In this document: positions 1 through 5,581 of the stretch, piece after piece
Layout: every line of letters begins with the position of its first letter
How positions within the stretch are numbered: position 1 is the first letter of the stretch
Assembly: GCA_027039465.1 (NCBI GenBank)
Contig: JALWEA010000241.1
Coordinates: forward strand, 488-12,503
DNA length: 12,016 nucleotides
Direction of reading: 5' to 3'
Origin: Calditrichia bacterium
GTDB taxonomy: Bacteria > Calditrichota > Calditrichia > Calditrichales > Calditrichaceae
The notes under the pieces: model-generated
What the model was told of the DNA's origin: nothing
Database searches by the model: none
What the model saw: only the letters and a program-made list of their open reading frames with translations
Translations under genes and position numbers: made by a program

Positions 1-2
1 TG

Positions 3-938
3 CCACAGCCGCACAGGGTCATCTGGCAACGCAGCCCTCGTATTCAGGATTTGTACGATTTGTTAAGCAAGAATAATTTGTACGTCGGCACCGAGGGCAA
101 AGGACGAAATGTTTGGCTGAGCATGGGCTATCTGCTGGCAGCCAACCGTTCGCGATTGTTCGCCATTCACGATTGTGACATTTTAACTTACGATCGATCT
201 CTCTTAGCCCGGCTGGTTTATCCGGTTGTCAATTCGACTTTGAACTTCCGCTTTTGCAAAGGTTATTACAGCCGCGTTTCCGATCGCATGCACGGAAGGG
301 TCTCACGACTCTTCATCACACCTTTAATCCGTTCTCTAAAAATGATTTTAGGCCCTAACGATTACCTGGATTACATTGATTCGTTCCGCTACCCGCTTTC
401 CGGTGAAATGGCCATGATTCGCGACGTGGCCGATCGCTTGCGCTTACCGACGGATTGGGGTTTGGAAATCGGAACATTAAACGAGATTTACCGAAATTAT
501 GCCAAAAACCAGATTTGTCAGGTGGATATTCTGGATCGCTACGATCACAAGCATCAGGTATTATCCGAAGACAACCCCAACGCCGGTTTGGCCAAAATGT
601 CCATCGATATCGCCAAGTCCTTTTACCGTATGTTAGCCAGCCAGGGCGTTGTTTTTACGGATCAATTTTTCCGAACCATTAAAGCCACTTTCTGGCGCAA
701 CGCCCTGGATTTTTTGGATAAATATTATGTAGATGCCATGGTCAACGGTTTGAAATACGATCGCCATTCGGAAGAAAAAACGATTGAGGTCTTTTTGAAA
801 AGCATTATCATTGCCGGAGATCAGTTTTTAGCCAACCCGATGGAATTACCGATGATTCCCGGCTGGACGCGTATCGAAGCAGCGCTACCGGAATTTTTGC
901 CGACTTTGCAGCAAGTGGTTGACGAAGAAAACGCTTAA
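3..938 (+). CDS. GT81 glycosyltransferase, glucosyl-3-phosphoglycerate synthase-like (5' end missing)
   Basis: This is the C-terminal 311 residues of a cytoplasmic GT-A glycosyltransferase of family GT81. The reading frame is open to the left edge, so the TTG at 51 is internal and the real start lies outside the window. Visible GT81 hallmarks are a GKGRNVW nucleotide-sugar segment (about nt 96-116), the metal-binding DCD triplet at 171-179, an FCKGYYSRV segment, HGRVSRL, then SGEMAM and DWGLEIG. The later part has a DRYDHKHQ motif. Known GT81 enzymes (GpgS) move glucose from an NDP-sugar to 3-phosphoglycerate, the first step to glucosylglycerate, a compatible solute or polysaccharide primer. 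A mannosyl-transferring relative cannot be excluded, and no phosphatase partner is visible. The stop codon lies inside the A-run of an opposing terminator. Family is confident; exact donor and acceptor are inference. Confidence 0.8.
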   Translation, partial: PQPHRVIWQRSPRIQDLYDLLSKNNLYVGTEGKGRNVWLSMGYLLAANRSRLFAIHDCDILTYDRSLLARLVYPVVNSTLNFRFCKGYYSRVSDRMHGRVSRLFITPLIRSLKMILGPNDYLDYIDSFRYPLSGEMAMIRDVADRLRLPTDWGLEIGTLNEIYRNYAKNQICQVDILDRYDHKHQVLSEDNPNAGLAKMSIDIAKSFYRMLASQGVVFTDQFFRTIKATFWRNALDFLDKYYVDAMVNGLKYDRHSEEKTIEVFLKSIIIAGDQFLANPMELPMIPGWTRIEAALPEFLPTLQQVVDEENA

Positions 939-974
939 AAAAAAAGCCCGCAGTCCGTTGGAAGATTGCGGGCT
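937..974 (-). terminator. Rho-independent terminator of the 290-residue protein gene
   Basis: On the minus strand an 11-bp stem (945-955 with 964-974, one G-U pair) closed by an 8-nt loop is followed directly by nine T (937-945). It lies 22 bp past the stop of the minus-strand gene, so it ends that unit. The T-run complements the stop codon of the converging GT81 gene, so the two genes share this boundary. Read from the plus strand the hairpin has no T-run and would end transcription only weakly. Confidence 0.88.
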
Positions 975-995
975 CAAAATAGGATATGAAAGAGA

Positions 996-1868
996 TTATT
1001 TCACTAACATCATTTTAATCGTTTTGGAATACTTACCGGCCCTGAAAGTGGCGAAGTAAACACCGCTGGGCATGGGACTACCGAATTGATTTTGGCCGTT
1101 CCAAATGTATGAATAACGTCCGGCCATCAAATTTCCGGAATAAAGAACCGCTACCTGTTGCCCCAAAATATCATAAACCACCAATTGTACATTTTGCACA
1201 TTATGCGGCAAATCGAATTTTAATGTCGTAGTCGGGTTAAAAGGATTTGGATAGTTATTGTACAAATTAAAGGCCTGCGGAATTCCGTTATTCAAATTTT
1301 CAATGGCCGAAGGTTTTAACTTGAGGCTAACATCCATCGTATCATTCGCAACCACCGGGTTGTATTTGGTAGTGTTATCGGAATAATATTCCTGACCATC
1401 CATGAGCGGTTGATAAAATGTTAGGCCGGAAGTTTGGTTCGTATCGGCAATTTCAATTTTAATGTGTAAGAGCTGAGTGGGCTCCGTAGGTACATCATTG
1501 CCGTATTCGGGATAGTCACCATAAATGAATTCTACGGCAATTGCTACACGCGAAGGTGTGTTATCAGCCGTATTAATAATGTTGTAATAGGGAGGGCCGT
1601 CATTTTGCAAAAGAGTGCCCTTTTCTACGGTAATTTTATTATTATCGGCAATAGAGCTGCCAAAACCGGCCGTATTGTAATTAATATAAACCTGATTATC
1701 TCCGATTTTGGTACCGGTCTCACTGGCTTGGGCCATTACATCAAATTCAAAATATTTTGCCGTACCATCGCTGGTTACCGTATTGTTGGCAAAGGTAAAT
1801 GTAATGCCGGTTGCCCAAACAAAGCTGGAAAATGTTAACAGTATCAAAAAAATCTTGGTCTTAAACAT
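996..1868 (-). CDS. Exported beta-sandwich (cohesin-like?) protein with T9SS sorting domain
   Basis: A 290-residue exported protein. Residues 1-19 form a signal peptide (two basic residues, a hydrophobic run, cleavage after VWA). Residues 20-190 are rich in beta-strand pattern with no clear catalytic motif. The order of a long strand, an ITVEKGTLL turn and a PTQLLHIKIEIAD strand recalls cohesin or carbohydrate-binding beta-sandwiches, a weak resemblance only. Residues about 198-290 are the type A T9SS C-terminal sorting module: YPNPFNP at 206-212, NVQLVVYDILGQ, an MPSGVYF turn and the terminal KMMLVK. Such modules are recognised by the type IX secretion system and usually removed as the protein is attached to the cell surface. 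The ATG is 7 nt after AGGAG (1876-1880). It starts 28 bp after the dockerin-like gene, so both are probably co-transcribed. The substrate is unknown. Confidence 0.85.
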   Translation of the reverse strand: MFKTKIFLILLTFSSFVWATGITFTFANNTVTSDGTAKYFEFDVMAQASETGTKIGDNQVYINYNTAGFGSSIADNNKITVEKGTLLQNDGPPYYNIINTADNTPSRVAIAVEFIYGDYPEYGNDVPTEPTQLLHIKIEIADTNQTSGLTFYQPLMDGQEYYSDNTTKYNPVVANDTMDVSLKLKPSAIENLNNGIPQAFNLYNNYPNPFNPTTTLKFDLPHNVQNVQLVVYDILGQQVAVLYSGNLMAGRYSYIWNGQNQFGSPMPSGVYFATFRAGKYSKTIKMMLVK

Positions 1869-1875
1869 CCTTTAT

Positions 1876-1880
1876 CTCCT
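1876..1880 (-). promoter_or_regulatory. Ribosome binding site for the 290-residue protein
   Basis: AGGAG on the minus strand, 7 nt before the ATG at 1868. It sits in the 28-bp gap between the two genes and supports separate translation from a shared transcript. Confidence 0.75.
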
Positions 1881-1896
1881 TTCAAATATTTTATTC

Positions 1897-3237
1897 TTAA
1901 AACGGAACGTAGGTACCCAACCCTACATTGTTTTTCCAATAGTCATTTTTGTCATCGTTTTGAACCTGACCGTTTAGATTGAAATCACCTTTATGATAGC
2001 CTGAAAGCCCGACTTCGTTTTTCCATACATCATTTTTATCGTCGTTTTGAATTTGGCCGTTGGCATTCGCATCGCCGGTGGGCATAGCAAAAACATGATT
2101 CGTAGTATCCACCTCGATCATAGGATTGGTGCCGTACGCTTGCGACTGAGCCGTTGAAAAATCGTAAAGGGTCGTTTCGGTCGAAAGGGCAATGGGATTG
2201 GCGCTCATGATTGCCAAATGATTGCGATGACGCAAAACCACATAGTAGGAACCGTCGGCAATATCGGAAAAGCTGACCGGGCTGTAACCGTCCAAATCGG
2301 TAATCATGCCGTCTTTGCGCACAAAGGCCGCACGTGTGGCAACCGTTGAAGCGGAATCGGTGGAAGTACGCAACTGCACCTGAATCCAATCCACAACGCC
2401 GTCCGGGAAATGTCGGACTACTTCATCACCGTTGTAGTTCCAGGGGCTGCTATTGTAAGGTTGATGATAGACTAAAAAGTCCTGATCGGCTAAAGCGGTT
2501 CGCATGGAATCGCTATCAAATGCCCCCTGCAAAAATCCTTTAACGGCAACATTCACCTTAGAGGCATCCTCAATCAAAACATCGTCCAACCACAAATTAC
2601 CGGCATTTTCCCGTTTAAAATAAAAGGACAGGCCAAAATAATTAGCTGCCGTGTAATAATCATCCTTAACGGCTCCGGCATTGATAAGATTGTCAAAATT
2701 TCCATTGGGATCGTATTTCAATTCCCATACTCCGGAGGAATCTCTTGTTACTTCAATACCGACCAAATCATTGGGTCCCCAATCGAATGAAGTGGTTAAC
2801 AACATGGTATCTGCCACGCTGCCCGTTAAACGCCAGAGGGAAAGGCTGTCCGTTTCACCGGACAAATTGACTCCGACCGCGTAACCGTTCACGTGCGTTG
2901 TGTCATGTACCATCAAATAAACCCAAAATTTACGTGCGGCGTCCGGATCGAAATTTCCGTTTTTCAGATTGAAACGCCATTTCATATTCTTATGGCTCAC
3001 ATCAATACTATCCAGTGCAACAGTAATATGACTACTACCTGCCGTATCCGAAAGCGCATGTTTTAACGAATAATTTCCGTTAATAGCGCCGTCCGTCGAG
3101 GCTACCCAATTGCTATCCGGAATTTGGTGCCAATTGGAAATATCCCCGTCTTCAAAATCATCCTGAAAATAAATGGTTTGAGCAGCGGAAAAAGCAGCCC
3201 ATAATAACAAAAACGAAATAATACCAATTTTTTTCAT
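1897..3237 (-). CDS. Exported protein with N-terminal jelly-roll domain and two dockerin-like repeats
   Basis: A 446-residue exported protein. Residues 1-19/20 are a signal peptide ending AFSAAQ. Residues 21-224 (FQDDFEDGDISNWHQ to NLWLDDVLIED) look like a concanavalin/laminin-G-type jelly roll, as in sugar-binding modules. Residues 227-386 form a second beta-rich domain with PWNYNGDE, PDGVVDWIQVQLR and YYVVLRHRNHLAIMSA, a module common in secreted proteins of FCB bacteria and usually followed by dockerin-like repeats. Residues 388-410 and 417-439 are those repeats, each with an EF-hand-like loop DxNxNGxxQNDD that should bind calcium. No T9SS sorting domain follows; the protein ends at YVPF. 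The ATG is 5 nt after AGGAGG (3243-3248). It is first in a two-gene unit with the T9SS-tagged gene at 996-1868. No catalytic residues were recognised; a binding or adhesive role is inferred. Confidence 0.85.
   Translation of the reverse strand: MKKIGIISFLLLWAAFSAAQTIYFQDDFEDGDISNWHQIPDSNWVASTDGAINGNYSLKHALSDTAGSSHITVALDSIDVSHKNMKWRFNLKNGNFDPDAARKFWVYLMVHDTTHVNGYAVGVNLSGETDSLSLWRLTGSVADTMLLTTSFDWGPNDLVGIEVTRDSSGVWELKYDPNGNFDNLINAGAVKDDYYTAANYFGLSFYFKRENAGNLWLDDVLIEDASKVNVAVKGFLQGAFDSDSMRTALADQDFLVYHQPYNSSPWNYNGDEVVRHFPDGVVDWIQVQLRTSTDSASTVATRAAFVRKDGMITDLDGYSPVSFSDIADGSYYVVLRHRNHLAIMSANPIALSTETTLYDFSTAQSQAYGTNPMIEVDTTNHVFAMPTGDANANGQIQNDDKNDVWKNEVGLSGYHKGDFNLNGQVQNDDKNDYWKNNVGLGTYVPF
1921..2076 (-). 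repeat. Tandem dockerin-like repeat (two 23-codon units)
   Basis: Two in-frame copies at 2008-2076 and 1921-1989, separated by six codons, each encode GDxNxNGQ(I/V)QNDDKND(V/Y)WKN(E/N)VG. The match extends to the DNA level with third-position changes, so this is an old internal duplication. The spacing of D and N residues fits the calcium loop of type I dockerins. Confidence 0.8.
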
Positions 3238-3242
3238 TTAAA

Positions 3243-3248
3243 CCTCCT
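3243..3248 (-). promoter_or_regulatory. Ribosome binding site for the dockerin-like protein
   Basis: A full AGGAGG on the minus strand, 5 nt before the ATG at 3237. It fixes that start over any internal one, and the signal peptide begins right there. Confidence 0.8.
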
Positions 3249-3577
3249 GAAAAATTTATCGACAACACTCCATCGTTGTTAAACGAATAATAGCCAAACT
3301 CGATGAAATATCTATGACTCACGTCATAATTTTCCAAAAATTCCAATATTTTAACACCCGGTAATGATCAGGACCAATTAAGAAGAAGGTGGCAAACCGG
3401 CAAACAACAATTTGGCGTACAGACAAATTTAAATCGATTTTTTGTAAAAATATAAAATTAACCTTTTAATCGTCTCGTAAAAGATTTAACAGGCTAAATC
3501 CTTTGTCTTTAATAGGCTATATCGGAAGCTTTATCGAAAAATTTATAAAAAAATGATAACTGGAGTGAATTTGACTT
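3249..3577. other. Intergenic region upstream of the dockerin-like/T9SS gene pair
   Basis: About 330 bp of AT-rich DNA without a convincing gene. It should carry the promoter of the minus-strand pair, but no consensus hexamer pair stands out. The best weak options are TATTAT at 3287-3292 and a Bacteroidota-like TAAATTTG at 3424-3431 without a good upstream TTG. A 6-4-6 inverted repeat lies at 3313-3328 and a perfect 10-bp palindrome AAATCGATTT is present near 3431-3440. Short open frames here lack ribosome sites and protein-like composition. Confidence 0.5.
3313..3328. promoter_or_regulatory. Inverted repeat, possible operator
   Basis: TATGAC and GTCATA are perfect 6-bp inverted half-sites around TCAC. 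The site lies about 76 bp before the start codon of the dockerin-like gene and just upstream of a possible TATTAT -10 element, where an operator or activator site would be expected. A chance palindrome of this size is not rare in AT-rich DNA. Confidence 0.3.
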
Positions 3578-3606
3578 AAAAAAAGGCCTCCCCAAAGGGA
3601 GACCTT
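3578..3606 (-). terminator. Rho-independent terminator of the lamin-tail protein gene
   Basis: On the minus strand a 10-bp stem (3583-3592 with 3597-3606, one U-G pair) with a 4-nt loop is followed by seven T (3578-3584). It begins 22 bp after the stop codon of the 582-residue protein gene. It separates that gene from the dockerin-like/T9SS pair downstream, so the pair needs its own promoter. Confidence 0.9.
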
Positions 3607-3627
3607 AAATAATCGGTAAAAATAGTT

Positions 3628-5376
3628 TTATTTTACGAGCATCATTTTTAAAGAACGAGTGATATTATTGGAGCGCAGTACGGCAAAATAAATTCCGGAA
3701 GGAACCGATTTGCCCTGATTGTTTTTCCCATTCCAAACATAAGCATGAACGCCCTTGCTTAACTCGCCTGAAAACAAGGTATTAACCAATTTTCCCGTAA
3801 TATCATAAATATTGACCGTTACCTTTGAATATTTGGGAACGGCAATCCGAAAGGTTGTGCTTGGGTTAAAAGGATTGGGGTAATTGGGAAAAATTTGATA
3901 ACGATCAATAATTGTGCCCTGATTTCGGGAATTTTCTATGGCGCTAACAAAATCGGAGTTTTTGGCTCCAGGGGTGCCCAAATCACCATCGCCATAAGGA
4001 GAAGAAGAAACATCCCAATTTGCGCCGACATTATTGTCGTAATTCGGATTCTTCAATTCCATTGATTTGCCGTTCGGGTCCGGGAAGGTTGCTCCGTTGT
4101 CGTAGTTCACCCGATCCACTTCGGTAATGCCATCACTGTAAACCAAAACCACTTCGTCACTGCCATTACTTAAAATGAAATGGTCATACATGTAATCCAC
4201 CGGCACGCCGCCATTGACGGCCATGGTATCATTGATACCTAAAACCAGATAATCGCCCGGGTCAATCGTTAACGGACCGCCGTTGTCAATCACATGGTAA
4301 TCCGAACCGTCATCTTTAATAATCCACCCGTTGATGTCCACGGTTTGTGTATCATTATTGTAAAGCTCGAACCATTCACCCTTGTCATCCGATACAGCCG
4401 AAGGGTTTTGCATGATTTCATTAATTACAATATTCGGAACAGCCGCATGATCGTTGTCTTCAATGGTCAAAGTAAAACTCGAAGGCGTTCCGGCTGAAGC
4501 ATTATTTCCACCGGAAACATTCTGCAATTCGAAAACAAAATCTTCGTCGCCTTCCACCTCATTATCATCGGTAATGGTAATGGTGACAATCTGATCATCC
4601 GAACTGCCTGCCGGAAAAGTAACGGTTTGGGTCGTATAATTACCAATATCCGCAGGATCTCCGCTGGTTAAAACCACGTCGGCCGTCGTGGCATTGTTCG
4701 GATCGGGATTGGTAATCGTAACAACCAAATCATAAGTGCCGTCGCCTTCGTTGACGGTTGCGCGCGATGTGTCAAACTGAACCGTTGTATTATTAGAAGG
4801 ATTAAACGTATGATAACCTAAATTGTCGAAATAATCTTTAGGCTCAACAATCCATTGGGAATCATCGGTATTCGTTCCGGCCGAAGCAGCCCAATCGGTT
4901 GTTCCTGAAGTAACGTCTGACTTTCGTATCAATGTATGATCCTTTGTAGCAGCGCTAACTCCGGCAACATCCCAGCCACTGCCCGGGTCACCGTCTTCCG
5001 TGCCAATGACATCAATTTTTACTCCATCTTTCACTAAAGCAATTCCATCATCGCCGTTCCAACTGGCATTTCCGGTAGTCGTATCGGCAACATCTAATAT
5101 TTGTTGATCTGCAGATGGATTGGCAATCACGTAAACCTCACCATCCGGTAAAAGAGTATCAGGTAAGGAAATAATTGTACCCGGCCATGCTCCGCCATTG
5201 GTATTTTTCCAAACTTCATAAGATGAAAGATTTACAGGAGCTCCGGTGCCATTAAAAATTTCCAGGGCCTTATTGTAGCTTGACCCTTCAATATACTCCG
5301 AGATAAACAAATCCGAAGCTTGAGAAAATAAAAACGCAGGAAATAAAAATATCAAAAAAATAAAAAACTTACGCAT
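3628..5376 (-). CDS. Exported lamin-tail/Calx-beta/lamin-tail protein with T9SS sorting domain
   Basis: A 582-residue secreted multidomain protein. Residues 1-19 form a signal peptide (MRKFFIF..., cleavage near FSQ). Residues 20-190 resemble the lamin-tail fold (LFISEYIEGSSYNKALEIFNG opening), a module often joined to extracellular nucleases or phosphatases. Residues 198-310 are a Calx-beta domain (VNEGDGTYDLVVTI, then DDNEVEGDEDFVFEL), with acidic residues able to bind calcium. Residues 312-475 are a clear lamin-tail domain (IVINEIMQNP, GEWFELYN, INGWIIKDDG, GDYLVLG, VDRVNYDNG, LGTPGAKN). Residues 495-582 are the T9SS sorting module, YPNPFNP at 499-505 and terminal KMMLVK. No nuclease or other catalytic motif was found, so a structural, binding or surface-coat role is more likely. 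It has its own predicted promoter (5425-5452), an AGGAGG site and a terminator, so it is probably monocistronic. Confidence 0.88.
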   Translation of the reverse strand: MRKFFIFLIFLFPAFLFSQASDLFISEYIEGSSYNKALEIFNGTGAPVNLSSYEVWKNTNGGAWPGTIISLPDTLLPDGEVYVIANPSADQQILDVADTTTGNASWNGDDGIALVKDGVKIDVIGTEDGDPGSGWDVAGVSAATKDHTLIRKSDVTSGTTDWAASAGTNTDDSQWIVEPKDYFDNLGYHTFNPSNNTTVQFDTSRATVNEGDGTYDLVVTITNPDPNNATTADVVLTSGDPADIGNYTTQTVTFPAGSSDDQIVTITITDDNEVEGDEDFVFELQNVSGGNNASAGTPSSFTLTIEDNDHAAVPNIVINEIMQNPSAVSDDKGEWFELYNNDTQTVDINGWIIKDDGSDYHVIDNGGPLTIDPGDYLVLGINDTMAVNGGVPVDYMYDHFILSNGSDEVVLVYSDGITEVDRVNYDNGATFPDPNGKSMELKNPNYDNNVGANWDVSSSPYGDGDLGTPGAKNSDFVSAIENSRNQGTIIDRYQIFPNYPNPFNPSTTFRIAVPKYSKVTVNIYDITGKLVNTLFSGELSKGVHAYVWNGKNNQGKSVPSGIYFAVLRSNNITRSLKMMLVK

Positions 5377-5380
5377 AACG

Positions 5381-5386
5381 CCTCCT
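5381..5386 (-). promoter_or_regulatory. Ribosome binding site for the lamin-tail protein
   Basis: AGGAGG on the minus strand, 4 nt before the ATG at 5376. The spacing is slightly short, but the site is perfect and the signal peptide follows at once. Confidence 0.75.
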
Positions 5387-5424
5387 AAACGTATTGTTGC
5401 TTTAATTCATTTTTGAAGTACTCT

Positions 5425-5452
5425 ATTATACGAAATATGCTGACAAAATCAA
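5425..5452 (-). promoter_or_regulatory. Predicted sigma-70 promoter of the lamin-tail protein gene
   Basis: On the minus strand TTGATT (5447-5452), 16 bp, then a perfect TATAAT (5425-5430). Transcription would begin near 5418, giving a leader of roughly 40 nt that contains the AGGAGG site. It is the best promoter match in the window. Confidence 0.5.
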
Positions 5453-5539
5453 TTAGAATCTGGTTAGAAGTCACATTAGGAAAGGTTAAAATTCAAATTT
5501 TTTATTCGTTTTTAATTTCAAGCCTGATTCCGGATTTAG

Positions 5540-5572
5540 AACGGGCTCTCCTCCCGCTCCGGAGAACCCGTT
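5540..5572 (-). terminator. Strong hairpin at the 3' end of the glycyl radical enzyme operon
   Basis: A 12-bp stem (5540-5551 with 5561-5572, one wobble pair) with a 9-nt loop begins 9 bp after the stop codon of the glycyl radical enzyme gene. No T-run follows on either strand, so it is not a classic intrinsic terminator. It may protect the 3' end of the mRNA or act with a factor. Its position at the end of the operon is the main evidence. Confidence 0.55.
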
Positions 5573-5581
5573 AAAATCCTC

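Noticed and set aside
51..53. TTG at 51 as the start of the GT81 gene
   Set aside because: The frame stays open and protein-like (HRVIWQRSPRIQDL) to the left edge, and GT81 proteins need an N-terminal sugar-binding part, so the gene begins outside the window.
1921..2076. Two similar units that might suggest a CRISPR-like or satellite repeat
   Set aside because: There are only two units, in frame, diverging mostly at third codon positions and encoding a calcium-loop motif; this is a protein-level repeat.
2036..2389. 117-codon frame overlapping the dockerin-like gene on the same strand
   Set aside because: It is out of frame with a gene that has a signal peptide, ribosome site and clear domains; its product has cysteine/histidine-rich random composition.
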